DNA of 64,000 nt from an uncultured Lachnospiraceae bacterium (GTDB taxonomy: Bacteria; Bacillota; Clostridia; Lachnospirales; Lachnospiraceae), in the NCBI GenBank assembly GCA_902761225.1, contig CACWJQ010000001.1, forward strand, positions 1 through 64,000. The letters are read 5' to 3'. Position 1 is the first letter of the stretch; each line of letters opens with the position of its first letter. Positions 34,881 through 44,448 of this stretch are shown here, one piece after another. A program made the position numbers and the translations under genes. Below the pieces are notes generated by a model, which was not told the DNA's origin, did no database searches, and saw only the letters and a list, made by a program, of their open reading frames with translations.

Positions 34881-37204
34881 TGGGAATATATGGACTTAAT
34901 CCCAAACAGGAAGAGGCGGTTATCGCTCCGGACGGTCCGCTTCTTATACTTGCGGGAGCAGGCTCCGGCAAGACCAGGACCCTGACACACCGCATAGCTT
35001 ATCTGATATCCGAAAGGCATGTTAATCCCTACAATATCCTTGCTGTGACCTTTACCAATAAAGCAGCCGGAGAGATGAAGGAGAGGGTTAGGAGCATAGT
35101 AGGTGAGACTGCGGACAGGATGTGGGTATCCACCTTTCATTCTGCGTGCATGAGGATCCTCAGGTCGGATATAGATCTTCTCGGTTACGATGAAAGATTC
35201 ACTGTCTATGATACCGATGATCAGAAGACAGTGATGAAGAATGTATGCAAGCGCCTTAACATAGATACCAAGAGGTATAAGGAGAGGACCATCCTTTCAG
35301 AGATATCCTCCGCCAAGAACGAGCTCATGGATGCATCGGAGTATGAGAGGTATGTACTGAATGATTTTACCAAGACGGTTTTTACAAGGTGCTACAGAGA
35401 GTATCAGGAGACCTTGGTCAAAAATAATGCGGTGGATTTTGACGATATCATCATGCTGACCGTAAGGCTCTTCAGGGAATTTCCCGAGGTGCTTGAAAAA
35501 TACCGTGAGAGGTTTAAGTATATCCTGGTGGATGAGTATCAGGATACCAATACTGCCCAGTTCGAACTGATAAGACTCCTTGCGGACAAATACAGGAATC
35601 TCTGTGTTGTGGGTGACGATGACCAGTCGATCTACAGGTTCAGGGGAGCCAATATCAGGAATATACTGGATTTTGAAGAGCACTATCCTGAAGCTACAGT
35701 CATCAAGCTTGAGCAGAATTACCGTTCCACGCAGTACATACTCGATGCTGCGAACTCCGTTATAGCCAACAATCACGGCCGTAAGGAAAAGAGGCTCTGG
35801 ACTGAAAACGGAGAAGGAAAGAAGCCGTCCTTTAACCAGTTCGACACAGCCTTTGAAGAAGCTGAGTTTGTTGTGTCTGATATAAAGAGACATAACAGAA
35901 TGGGCATATGCGGTTTCGGAAGCTGTGCGGTATTATACAGGACAAATGCACAGTCGAGACTTATAGAAGAGCGCCTGATCATGGCGGGCATTCCTTATAA
36001 TGTTGTGGGAGGCATCAATTTCTATTCAAGGGCCGAGATCAAGGATATACTTGCTTATCTGAAGGTCATCGATTCGGGGATGGATGATCTGTCCGTAAGA
36101 AGGATAGTCAATGTTCCCAAGAGAGCCATAGGCAATGCCACACTGGATAAGATACAGGACTTTGCTGAGAGCAGGGATCTGTCTCTGTTTGCCGCAATGT
36201 GCAGGGCACAGGATGTTCCGGGACTTGGAAAGACTGCCTCAAAGGTTAATGCATTCACGGATCTTATCGGAGTGCTCAGGGCATACAGGGACAATGCATC
36301 CCTTGGAGAGCTCATATCACAGATAATAGAGATGACGGGCTACGAGGAATACCTTAAGGATCTTGATGAGGAAAAGGCTGAGGACCGTATAGGAAATGTT
36401 AACGAACTTGTAAGTAAGGCTGCATCCTTTTCCGAGAGCAGACCGGATGCGGGACTTTCGGATTTCCTCGAAGAGGTGGCACTTGTCAGTGATCTTGACA
36501 GTACCGACATGACATCTGAGAGAGTTGTGCTTATGACTCTTCATTCCGCCAAGGGCCTGGAGTTTCCTGTGGTATATCTGACCGGAATGGAGGACGGACT
36601 TTTCCCCGGATATATGTCTCTTTCATCGGGAGATGAGGAGGATATCGAAGAGGAAAGGCGTCTTGCATATGTGGGCATGACAAGAGCCGAGAAGGAACTC
36701 ATCATGACCGGTGCCAAGGCGAGGATGATGAGGGGAGAGACCCAGTTCAATCCTGTGAGCAGGTTCATAAAGGAGATCCCTTCGGAATATCTGGACGGAT
36801 ATGTTCCAAAGAGCAGGAAAAGCTTCCGGGATGAATATGAGGATGACCGCAGCATTGGACGGGGCGGTACCTATCCCGGCAGCACATATATAAAGCCGGT
36901 TGTAAGAAAATCCTCAAGTATGGCTTTGGAAGAAAAACGGAGCACAGATTCACCGCAGAGCACAAAGGCGGTATTTCCAAGGACATCCTTCGCATCCCTG
37001 GGGATTCAAAAGGGATCCGATAAGACGGCGGCACCTTCATCAATAGACTATGCAGTGGGCGACAGGGTAAGGCATTTTAAGTTCGGAGCGGGAACCGTCA
37101 CTTCGATAGTGAAGGAACCCAGGGATTATAAAGTGACAGTCGACTTTGATGCCCATGGGACAAAAGTTATGTATGCATCCTTTGCAAAACTTGCCAAGGA
37201 ATGA
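34880..37204 (+). CDS. pcrA: ATP-dependent DNA helicase PcrA/UvrD
   Basis: 774-residue superfamily 1A 3'-5' helicase. Motif I AGAGSGKTRTL, motif Ia VTFTNKAAGEM, motif II VDEYQDTN, motif III GDDDQSIYRFRGA, motif IV QNYRST, motif V TLHSAKGLEFPVVYL and motif VI AYVGMTRAEKEL are all present. The C-terminal segment GDRVRHFKFGAGTV is the PcrA Tudor-like tail that binds RNA polymerase. Its start overlaps the stop of the upstream zinc-ribbon gene. Confidence 0.96.
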   Translation: MGIYGLNPKQEEAVIAPDGPLLILAGAGSGKTRTLTHRIAYLISERHVNPYNILAVTFTNKAAGEMKERVRSIVGETADRMWVSTFHSACMRILRSDIDLLGYDERFTVYDTDDQKTVMKNVCKRLNIDTKRYKERTILSEISSAKNELMDASEYERYVLNDFTKTVFTRCYREYQETLVKNNAVDFDDIIMLTVRLFREFPEVLEKYRERFKYILVDEYQDTNTAQFELIRLLADKYRNLCVVGDDDQSIYRFRGANIRNILDFEEHYPEATVIKLEQNYRSTQYILDAANSVIANNHGRKEKRLWTENGEGKKPSFNQFDTAFEEAEFVVSDIKRHNRMGICGFGSCAVLYRTNAQSRLIEERLIMAGIPYNVVGGINFYSRAEIKDILAYLKVIDSGMDDLSVRRIVNVPKRAIGNATLDKIQDFAESRDLSLFAAMCRAQDVPGLGKTASKVNAFTDLIGVLRAYRDNASLGELISQIIEMTGYEEYLKDLDEEKAEDRIGNVNELVSKAASFSESRPDAGLSDFLEEVALVSDLDSTDMTSERVVLMTLHSAKGLEFPVVYLTGMEDGLFPGYMSLSSGDEEDIEEERRLAYVGMTRAEKELIMTGAKARMMRGETQFNPVSRFIKEIPSEYLDGYVPKSRKSFRDEYEDDRSIGRGGTYPGSTYIKPVVRKSSSMALEEKRSTDSPQSTKAVFPRTSFASLGIQKGSDKTAAPSSIDYAVGDRVRHFKFGAGTVTSIVKEPRDYKVTVDFDAHGTKVMYASFAKLAKE

Positions 37205-37273
37205 TATACTTTATTGGTTAATAATGTACGGATACGATTCATTAACATATATGTTATTGGAAAGGCGGTATAT

Positions 37274-37624
37274 ATGAGTTGCAAGAATTGCTGTAAGAAG
37301 GAAGCTCTTAAGAACAAGATCGGAATAGATCTTGAACAGCTTAAGGATTTTGGCGGTTCACAGGCTGCAAAGGTTGCTGAGCTTGCCGCTGCTGCAGGAC
37401 TCGGAAACTTTATGGCTAAGGCTGCAGATGATGAAGAGGATGAGAGAAAGTCACACATCGGACTTGTCATCCTTGCGATCGTAGGCATCATTGCCATTGG
37501 CTGTATCGTAGGATATATCGTTTATCGTCACTTCAGCCCCGATTATCTCGAGGACTTTGATGACGAGTTTGAAGACGATGACTTTGAAGACGAGGATTTT
37601 TTTGCTGACGAAGCAGATAACTGA
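37274..37624 (+). CDS. Small membrane protein with acidic C-terminal tail
   Basis: Unrecognised 116-residue protein. It has a Cys-containing start (MSCKNCCKKEALKNK), an Ala-rich helical part (AAKVAELAAAAGL), one membrane helix at about 60-83 and a C-terminal tail of some 30 residues made almost wholly of Asp, Glu and Phe (EDFDDEFEDDDFEDEDFF). The acidic tail is on the opposite side of the membrane from the Cys-rich N terminus. The ATG at 37274 has AAGGCGG upstream; a TTG at 37214 lacks a site. It lies 2 bp before rlmD. The role is unknown. Confidence 0.75.
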   Translation: MSCKNCCKKEALKNKIGIDLEQLKDFGGSQAAKVAELAAAAGLGNFMAKAADDEEDERKSHIGLVILAIVGIIAIGCIVGYIVYRHFSPDYLEDFDDEFEDDDFEDEDFFADEADN

Positions 37625-37626
37625 TC

Positions 37627-39039
37627 ATGAAGAGAGGCCAGATTGTCGAAGGATGGGTAGAAAGCTGTGATTACCCCTGCAGAGCACATGTAAAGTGTGA
37701 TGAGGGGATTGTTACAGTTAAAAATGCCATTCCGGGACAGAAGGTTATCGTTCGTATCGGAAGAAGTCACGGTGAGAGGGCTGAAGGCACTCTTATTGAG
37801 GTATCAGAGAAAAGCACACTTGAAACAGGCAGGATATGCGCACACTTCGGCGAATGCGGAGGTTGCGCATATCTTTCTATGTGCGGGGAAGATGAGCTAA
37901 GACTAAAAGGGGAGCAGATACAAAGACTCCTTGCATCAAGACTTGAAAAGAGCGGGGAAAAATACGGATATTCTCCCAAATGGGACGGCATCAAGGCTTC
38001 ACCCGTTATGTACGGATACCGGAACAAGATGGAATATTCATTCGGTAACGAGGTCATAGACGGGCCCCTCAACGTGGGACTTCATAAAAGGGGTGCCTTC
38101 CATGACATACTGGATGTGAGCGACTGTCTTATCGTTGATGAGGACTTCAGAAAGATCCTGGTGATCACAAGGGATTTTTTCAGGGACAGGGATATCCCCT
38201 TCTACCATAAGAAGGACCACAGCGGATATCTCCGCAATCTCATGGTAAGAAAAGCTGCTTATACGGGAGAGATACTGGTATGTCCTGTTACCGCATCAGC
38301 CAAAGCCTGGGGTCATGAGGATGAAGGACTTCTGAAGGAATACTGCACAGCACTTCAGACAGCTGAGTATAAGGGAAGCCTTGCAGGTGTTGTCCATATC
38401 ATATGCGATTCCCTTTCGGATGCGATAATAGCCGACAGGACAGAGCTTCTCTACGGACGGGACTTCATAAATGAAAAGCTTCTCGGAATGGATTTCAGGA
38501 TAGGACCTTTCTCCTTTTTCCAGACCAATACCCACAGTGCAGAGGTTCTGTATACCCTTGTGAGAGATTACGTATCCGAATGCGGGGGAGGGGCGGAAGG
38601 CAGAACAGTATTCGACCTGTACTGCGGAACGGGCACCATCGCACAGATCGCAGCGCGTGCTGCTGAGAGGGTATACGGGGTCGAGATAATCCCCGAAGCC
38701 GTGGAGGCGGCAAGGGTTAACGCAGAAGCTAACGGCATCACAAACTGTGAGTTCATCTGCGGAGATGTTCTTAAAGTGCTGGATGATCTTACCGGAAAGC
38801 CGGACATAATAATCCTCGATCCTCCCAGGGACGGGATACATCCCAAGGCACTTCCCAAGATCATGGATTATGGTGTTGAATATATAGTATATATATCATG
38901 TAAGCCCACATCGCTTGAAAGAGACCTGGGTCCCCTGATTGATGCGGGATATGCCGTGGCAAGATATGCATGCGTGGACCAGTTCCCCTGGACCAAAGAG
39001 GTGGAGACCATAGCTCTTTTGAAGAAGGAGTCCTTATAG
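37627..39039 (+). CDS. rlmD: 23S rRNA (uracil-C5)-methyltransferase, RlmD/RlmCD type
   Basis: 470 residues. An N-terminal TRAM domain (about 1-60) is followed by the Fe-S cysteine set CAHFGECGGCAY with a later Cys, and the class I methyltransferase domain with DLYCGTGTIAQIAA, DPPRDGIHPKAL and the catalytic YISCKPTSLERDL. It modifies U1939 and/or U747 of 23S rRNA; which site is undetermined. It is probably co-transcribed with the small acidic-tail protein. Confidence 0.92.
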   Translation: MKRGQIVEGWVESCDYPCRAHVKCDEGIVTVKNAIPGQKVIVRIGRSHGERAEGTLIEVSEKSTLETGRICAHFGECGGCAYLSMCGEDELRLKGEQIQRLLASRLEKSGEKYGYSPKWDGIKASPVMYGYRNKMEYSFGNEVIDGPLNVGLHKRGAFHDILDVSDCLIVDEDFRKILVITRDFFRDRDIPFYHKKDHSGYLRNLMVRKAAYTGEILVCPVTASAKAWGHEDEGLLKEYCTALQTAEYKGSLAGVVHIICDSLSDAIIADRTELLYGRDFINEKLLGMDFRIGPFSFFQTNTHSAEVLYTLVRDYVSECGGGAEGRTVFDLYCGTGTIAQIAARAAERVYGVEIIPEAVEAARVNAEANGITNCEFICGDVLKVLDDLTGKPDIIILDPPRDGIHPKALPKIMDYGVEYIVYISCKPTSLERDLGPLIDAGYAVARYACVDQFPWTKEVETIALLKKESL

Positions 39040-39050
39040 GAGCATACAGA

Positions 39051-39161
39051 GTGAATGAAGGCAGTCAGATACAGCTTAAGGATGAGCTTTCCTATGAGTA
39101 CAGTGAGGGCCGGAACATCCTTAAAATGAAGAAAAAACTGAGGCCTCTAAAATGTCCTTGA
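39051..39161 (+). CDS. Candidate 36-residue small protein
   Basis: A GTG-start reading frame with AGGAG (39038-39042) 8 bp upstream encodes a charged peptide (NEGSQIQLKDELSYEYSEG, then ILKMKKKLRPLK). It ends within the -35 box of the carB promoter. The gap between rlmD and that promoter otherwise holds nothing. There is no recognised family; it may be chance. Confidence 0.25.
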   Translation: MNEGSQIQLKDELSYEYSEGRNILKMKKKLRPLKCP

Positions 39162-39187
39162 AGTAAAAATATGCCTTGTGGTAATAT
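39158..39187 (+). promoter_or_regulatory. Promoter of carB
   Basis: TTGAAG, 18-bp spacer, extended -10 TGGTAATAT. About 60 bases of leader precede the ATG; no PyrR-type or purine-type leader is recognised. Confidence 0.55.
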
Positions 39188-39254
39188 ATCGGGGGCATAA
39201 AATTGAAGAGTAATAACAGGTATAAGCCTGAAAGCTTAGAAAGGAAGATTCAAT

Positions 39255-42200
39255 ATGAAAAGAACAGACATCCATCGAATCCTCATTATCGGATCGGGTC
39301 CGATCATCATCGGTCAGGCCTGTGAGTTCGATTATTCGGGAACCCAGGCGTGTAAAGCGCTCAGAAAGCTCGGTTACGAGATAATCCTGGTCAATTCCAA
39401 TCCCGCTACCATCATGACAGACACGGAGACGGCGGATGTCACATATATAGAGCCTCTTAATGTAAAGCGTCTCACCCAGATTATAGAAAAAGAGCGTCCT
39501 GATGCACTTCTTCCCAACCTTGGCGGACAGTCCGGACTTAATCTCTGCTCCGAACTTGCCCAGGCAGGCGTTCTCGATAAGTATAATGTAAAGGTCATCG
39601 GTGTTCAGGTTGATGCCATTGAAAGAGGCGAGGACAGGATCGAGTTCAAGAATACCATGGATGAGCTTGGTATCGAGATGGCCCGTTCACAGGTTGCATA
39701 CTCAGTGGACGAGGCAGTTGAGATAGCATCAAAGCTCGGATATCCCGTTGTCCTCAGACCCGCATACACCATGGGCGGTGCAGGCGGCGGACTTGTATAT
39801 AATGTAGAGGAACTCAAGACCGTCTGTGCAAGAGGTCTTCAGGCTTCAATGGTACATCAGGTCCTTGTCGAGGAATCGGTCATCGGCTGGGAAGAGCTGG
39901 AGCTCGAAGTTGTAAGAGATTCAACCGGCAAGATGATCACTGTCTGCTTCATCGAGAATATCGATCCCATGGGAGTTCATACCGGAGATTCCTTCTGCTC
40001 TGCACCCATGCTCACCATCTCACAGGAAGTTCAGGACAGACTTCAGAAGTATGCATACAGCATCGTAGATAAGGTACAGGTCATCGGAGGATGTAACTGC
40101 CAGTTCGCACATGATCCCAAGACCGACCGTATCATCGTTATAGAGATCAATCCCCGTACATCAAGATCTTCAGCACTTGCATCCAAGGCAACCGGATTCC
40201 CCATTGCCCTTGTTTCCGCAATGCTTGCCTGCGGACTCGACCTTAAGGATATCGAGTGCGGTAAGTACGGCACTCTCGATAATTACAAGCCCGACGGCGA
40301 TTACATCGTTATCAAGTTCGCAAGATGGGCATTCGAAAAGTTCAAGGGCGTATCCGATCACCTCGGAACCCAGATGAGAGCCGTCGGAGAGGTCATGAGT
40401 ATCGGTAAGACCTATAAGGAGGCTTTCCAGAAGGCTATCCGTTCTCTTGAAAAGGGAAGATACGGTCTCGGATATGTTAAGAACTATCACGAGATGAGCC
40501 TTGAAGAGCTTATGAAGGAACTGGTAAATCCCACTTCCGAAAGACAGTTCATCATGTATGAAGCTCTCCGTAAGGGCGCAAGCGTTGATGAACTTCACGA
40601 GATGACCAGGATCAAGAAGTACTTCATCGAACAGATGAAGGAACTTGTAGAGGAAGAAGAAGCGATCATCGCTTCATCCAAGGGAAAGGTTCCCGAGACG
40701 GGAATGCTTACCCAGGCCAAGAAGGACGGCTTCTCAGATAAGTATCTTTCACAGATCTGCGAAGTATCCGAAGAGGATATCAGAAATGCCCGCGAGGCAG
40801 CAGGCGTTGTTGAAGGATGGGAAGGCGTTCACGTAAGCGGAACCAAGGACAGCGCATATTACTATTCAAGCTATAATATCGAAGACAGAAGCAAGGCAAC
40901 CGATAATCCCAGGAAGGTCATGATCCTCGGCGGCGGTCCCAACCGTATCGGCCAGGGTATCGAATTCGACTACTGCTGTGTACATGCAGCCTTTGCCCTT
41001 AAGAAGCTGGGATATGAGACTGTTATCGTAAACTGCAATCCCGAGACGGTTTCAACCGACTATGATACATCCGACAAGCTTTACTTCGAGCCTCTTACTC
41101 TCGAGGATGTTCTCAGCATCTACAGAAAAGAGAACCCTGTCGGAGTTATCGCACAGTTCGGTGGACAGACTCCCCTCAATCTTGCTGCAGATCTTAAGAA
41201 GTACGGTGTCAACATTCTCGGAACCACTCCCGAGACCATCGATATGGCAGAGGACAGAGATCTGTTCCGCGATATGATGGACAGACTCGGAATCCCCATG
41301 GCAGAGTCAGGAATGGCTTCCGATGTTGAAGGCGCCAAGGAGATCGCTCACCGTATAGGATATCCCGTTATGGTACGTCCTTCCTATGTCCTCGGCGGAA
41401 GAGGAATGGAAGTTGTTCATGACGATGAGCAGATGGACGTATATATGGCAGAGGCAGTCGGTGTAACTCCCGACAGACCTATCCTTATAGACAGATTCCT
41501 TCACAATGCAACCGAGTGTGAGGCAGATGCCATAAGCGACGGTGAGAACGTATTCGTTCCCGCAGTCATGGAGCATATCGAGCTTGCAGGTATCCATTCC
41601 GGAGACTCCGCATGTATCCTTCCTTCCAAGCATCTTACCGAAAAGCAGGTTGCCACCATCAAGGATTACACCAGAAAGATAGCTAAGGAGATGCATGTTG
41701 TCGGTCTTATGAACATGCAGTATGCTATTGAGGATGATGTGGTATATGTACTCGAGGCCAATCCCAGAGCATCACGTACCGTGCCTCTTGTTTCCAAGGT
41801 ATGTGATATCAACATGGTAAGGCTCGCAACCCAGATCATGATGAGCTCCATCACAGGTGAACCTTCACCCGTACCTGAGCTTAAGGACAGAGTGATCCCT
41901 TATTACGGAGTCAAGGAGGCGGTATTCCCCTTCAATATGTTCCCTGAGGTCGATCCTCTTCTCGGACCCGAGATGCGTTCCACCGGTGAGGTCCTCGGAC
42001 TTTCGGAGAATGTTGGCAAGGCATTCTACAAGGCAGAAGAAGCTACCAAGACAGAGCTTCCTCTTTCCGGAACAGTACTCATCAGTGTCAACCACAATGA
42101 TAAGCCTTATCTGCTTCCCATCGCCCAGAGCTTCGCAGATGACGGATTCAAGATCCTCGCTACCGGCTCCACCTATGAGAAAATCAAGGAAGCAGGCATT

Positions 42201-42473
42201 GAGTGTGAGCGTATCAACAAGATATTCGAGGGACGTCCCAATATCGTTGATGCCATCAAGAACGGTCAGATAGACCTGATAGTTGATACTCCCAGCACCA
42301 AGAAGGATGATGTGAGCGATTCCTATATCCGCCAGAACGCTATCAAGCACCACGTGCCTTATATCACCACCATTGCAGGAGCAAGAGCTACCGCAGAGGG
42401 TATCAAGGCAGAGCTTTCCGGCGAGGGCGTTCATGTACGTTCGCTTCAGGAATATCATGCAATGATAAAATAA
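39255..42473 (+). CDS. carB: Carbamoyl-phosphate synthase large subunit
   Basis: 1072 residues, the normal length, with the two duplicated ATP-grasp halves. The first half opens IGSGPIIIGQACEFDYSGTQACKAL, the second GGGPNRIGQGIEFDYCC. Each has its ATP-grasp core (ARSQVAYSVDEAVEIA; MAESGMASDVEGAKEIA) and ENIDPMGVHTGDS/MEHIELAGIHSGDS. The C-terminal allosteric MGS-like domain begins near KTELPLSGTVLISV. It makes carbamoyl phosphate for pyrimidines and arginine. The glutaminase partner carA is not adjacent and must lie elsewhere. Confidence 0.96.
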   Translation: MKRTDIHRILIIGSGPIIIGQACEFDYSGTQACKALRKLGYEIILVNSNPATIMTDTETADVTYIEPLNVKRLTQIIEKERPDALLPNLGGQSGLNLCSELAQAGVLDKYNVKVIGVQVDAIERGEDRIEFKNTMDELGIEMARSQVAYSVDEAVEIASKLGYPVVLRPAYTMGGAGGGLVYNVEELKTVCARGLQASMVHQVLVEESVIGWEELELEVVRDSTGKMITVCFIENIDPMGVHTGDSFCSAPMLTISQEVQDRLQKYAYSIVDKVQVIGGCNCQFAHDPKTDRIIVIEINPRTSRSSALASKATGFPIALVSAMLACGLDLKDIECGKYGTLDNYKPDGDYIVIKFARWAFEKFKGVSDHLGTQMRAVGEVMSIGKTYKEAFQKAIRSLEKGRYGLGYVKNYHEMSLEELMKELVNPTSERQFIMYEALRKGASVDELHEMTRIKKYFIEQMKELVEEEEAIIASSKGKVPETGMLTQAKKDGFSDKYLSQICEVSEEDIRNAREAAGVVEGWEGVHVSGTKDSAYYYSSYNIEDRSKATDNPRKVMILGGGPNRIGQGIEFDYCCVHAAFALKKLGYETVIVNCNPETVSTDYDTSDKLYFEPLTLEDVLSIYRKENPVGVIAQFGGQTPLNLAADLKKYGVNILGTTPETIDMAEDRDLFRDMMDRLGIPMAESGMASDVEGAKEIAHRIGYPVMVRPSYVLGGRGMEVVHDDEQMDVYMAEAVGVTPDRPILIDRFLHNATECEADAISDGENVFVPAVMEHIELAGIHSGDSACILPSKHLTEKQVATIKDYTRKIAKEMHVVGLMNMQYAIEDDVVYVLEANPRASRTVPLVSKVCDINMVRLATQIMMSSITGEPSPVPELKDRVIPYYGVKEAVFPFNMFPEVDPLLGPEMRSTGEVLGLSENVGKAFYKAEEATKTELPLSGTVLISVNHNDKPYLLPIAQSFADDGFKILATGSTYEKIKEAGIECERINKIFEGRPNIVDAIKNGQIDLIVDTPSTKKDDVSDSYIRQNAIKHHVPYITTIAGARATAEGIKAELSGEGVHVRSLQEYHAMIK

Positions 42474-42501
42474 AACCATGTTCTAAGCTGAGATCATTTA
42501 T

Positions 42502-42534
42502 TACCGGTGTCCGTTTTTTTACGAGACACCGGTA
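42502..42534 (+). terminator. Hairpin after carB, possible terminator
   Basis: Ten-bp stem TACCGGTGTC/GACACCGGTA with a T-rich 13-base loop. The downstream sequence TGTGTTTTA is only moderately T-rich. Confidence 0.5.
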
Positions 42535-42562
42535 TGTGTTTTAAGCACTAAAGGAGCCCCAA

Positions 42563-43972
42563 ATGGAAGAGAAGAATATAAGCGTTCCTGAAGAAGAGCA
42601 TATTTACGAGGAAGAGATAAGAGCGCTCATATTAAGCGGCCTTTCCGATGAGGAACTCTCAGAAAGGCTGTACGATTATCACGAGAAGGATATAGCCGAT
42701 GCGGTCGAGGAACTCGATGAGGATACCAGAAAGCATGTATTCGAAGTTGTCGGCAAGGAGCGTGCCGCTGAGATAATCGCATATCTGGGTGATTCCCATG
42801 AGATGCTGGCAGAGATGTCCGCGCAGGAGGCTGCAAAGCTCCTGGAAAACATGGACTCCGATGATGCTGTAGACATTCTCGAGAACATGGATGACGAGAC
42901 GGCGGAATCCATTGTGGGTATGATGGATCAGGAATCCGGAGAGGACATCAAACTGATCCGTTCCTATGAAGACGATGAGATAGGAAGCCGCATGACCACC
43001 AACTACATCGTCATAAGGAATGACCTCGACATCAAGTCTGCCATGAAGGAGCTCATCAGGCAGGCCGGAGATAACGATAACATCATGACCATCTACGTCA
43101 CCGATGAAAAGGATGTTTTCTACGGTGCCATAGATCTCAAGGATCTGATAGTCGCAAGGGAGACCTCGGATCTGTCCGATGTGATCATAACATCATATCC
43201 TTACCTTACAGATCACGAGAAGGTTTCCGAATGTATCGAGAGGATAAAGAGTTACTCCGAAGACTCCATCCCCGTACTTAACGACGACGGTATCATACTC
43301 GGTGTCATCACTGCCCAGGATATAGTTGAGGCGGTAGATGACGAACTCGGCGAAGACTATGCAAAGCTGGCAGGTCTCTCCGAAGAAGAGGATCTTAACG
43401 AAAAAACATCAGCGTCCATTAAAAAGCGTATTCCCTGGCTTATTGCCCTGCTGCTTCTCGGAATGCTCACCTCCACGCTTGTGGGAGCATTTGAGGGAGT
43501 CATAGCAACGATCCCCGTTGTCATCGCTTTCCAGTCGCTGATCCTTTCCATGTCCGGTAATGTGGGTACCCAGTCCCTGGCTGTCACCATAAGGGTTATA
43601 GCTGATGAGAACCTTTCCGCAGCAGACAAGATCAGACTTGTTTTCAAGGAAAGTAAAGTCGGACTGGGAAACGGTCTGATCCTCGGACTGATCTCGGTCC
43701 TTGTTGTGGGAGTATATATCCACTTTGCAAAGGGAGAGGCATGGAATTATTCGGTAACGGTTTCGTTGTGCGTTGGATTTGCAATGCTGGTTGCCATGCT
43801 TGTTGCCTCCATAACCGGAACCATCATTCCGCTTTTCTTCAACAAAATAAAAGTGGACCCTGCCGCAGCATCGGGTCCGTTCATTTCAACGCTTAATGAT
43901 ATTCTTGGAGTTGCACTGTACTATGGTCTGTGCTGGTTCTTACTGATACAGGTATTCCATATCAGCGGATGA
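42563..43972 (+). CDS. mgtE: Magnesium transporter MgtE
   Basis: 469 residues. The N-terminal MgtE_N superhelical domain has repeated Leu/Asp/Glu motifs (LENMDSDDAVDILENMDDETAESIVGMM), a CBS pair spans about 135-260 (NDDGIILGVITAQDIVEAV), and five membrane helices follow in the C-terminal half (IPWLIALLLLGMLTSTLVGAFE onward). The cytoplasmic domains sense Mg2+ and gate the channel. No M-box riboswitch is present in the 89-base leader. It converges with the minus-strand gene 10 bp away. Confidence 0.95.
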   Translation: MEEKNISVPEEEHIYEEEIRALILSGLSDEELSERLYDYHEKDIADAVEELDEDTRKHVFEVVGKERAAEIIAYLGDSHEMLAEMSAQEAAKLLENMDSDDAVDILENMDDETAESIVGMMDQESGEDIKLIRSYEDDEIGSRMTTNYIVIRNDLDIKSAMKELIRQAGDNDNIMTIYVTDEKDVFYGAIDLKDLIVARETSDLSDVIITSYPYLTDHEKVSECIERIKSYSEDSIPVLNDDGIILGVITAQDIVEAVDDELGEDYAKLAGLSEEEDLNEKTSASIKKRIPWLIALLLLGMLTSTLVGAFEGVIATIPVVIAFQSLILSMSGNVGTQSLAVTIRVIADENLSAADKIRLVFKESKVGLGNGLILGLISVLVVGVYIHFAKGEAWNYSVTVSLCVGFAMLVAMLVASITGTIIPLFFNKIKVDPAAASGPFISTLNDILGVALYYGLCWFLLIQVFHISG

Positions 43973-43981
43973 GAACACATA

Positions 43982-44377
43982 TCACCCTTTCTGCCTGGAG
44001 GGCTGTACATAGGCTTCTATCTTGCCGGGGGTGCGGTCTTTTTCCAGGGAATCGTAATACCTGTAAAGGGTCTGGGTTCCGTTTTCCAGAATGTAGTAAT
44101 GTCTTATATACGGAACCAGGAGAACGAGAAGAAGTACCATCAGTGCCACAAGAGGCAGGTATCCTGTCATGCATATTCCCATGAGGGTCATGACGGTCAT
44201 AAGTGCGAAGGTCATGGTCACGATAAGGTGAATGAGCCTTTCGTGCTGGAAGAATCCGATCTGGGTAAGAGCCTGTTTTCTCAGAACGGAGAGTTCTTCA
44301 TCGGTGAATTCTCCCTTGCCTGCTTTTTCGGATATGTCCTTCAGATATGCCATATAAGTCAGCAGTCTTTTTTCCAT
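43982..44377 (-). CDS. Two-helix membrane protein of unknown function
   Basis: 131 residues. A cytoplasmic, charged N-terminal helix (EKAGKGEFTDEELSVLRKQAL) is followed by two membrane helices at about 48-88 and a soluble tail with RYYDSLEKDRTPGKIEAY. It is not recognised. It lies between mgtE (convergent) and yqeG (divergent). GGAGGGAATGAC precedes the ATG. Conservation cannot be judged here. Confidence 0.65.
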   Translation of the reverse strand: MEKRLLTYMAYLKDISEKAGKGEFTDEELSVLRKQALTQIGFFQHERLIHLIVTMTFALMTVMTLMGICMTGYLPLVALMVLLLVLLVPYIRHYYILENGTQTLYRYYDSLEKDRTPGKIEAYVQPSRQKG

Positions 44378-44448
44378 ATGTCATTCCCTCCGGGATAAAA
44401 TGTGATATAAGAGACACCACTTAGATTATAGCACCTATCGGAAAGAAT

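Noticed and set aside
42474..42562. M-box (Mg2+) riboswitch before mgtE
   Set aside because: The gap is only 89 bases and is mostly taken up by a hairpin that looks like the carB 3' end; no M-box consensus blocks occur.
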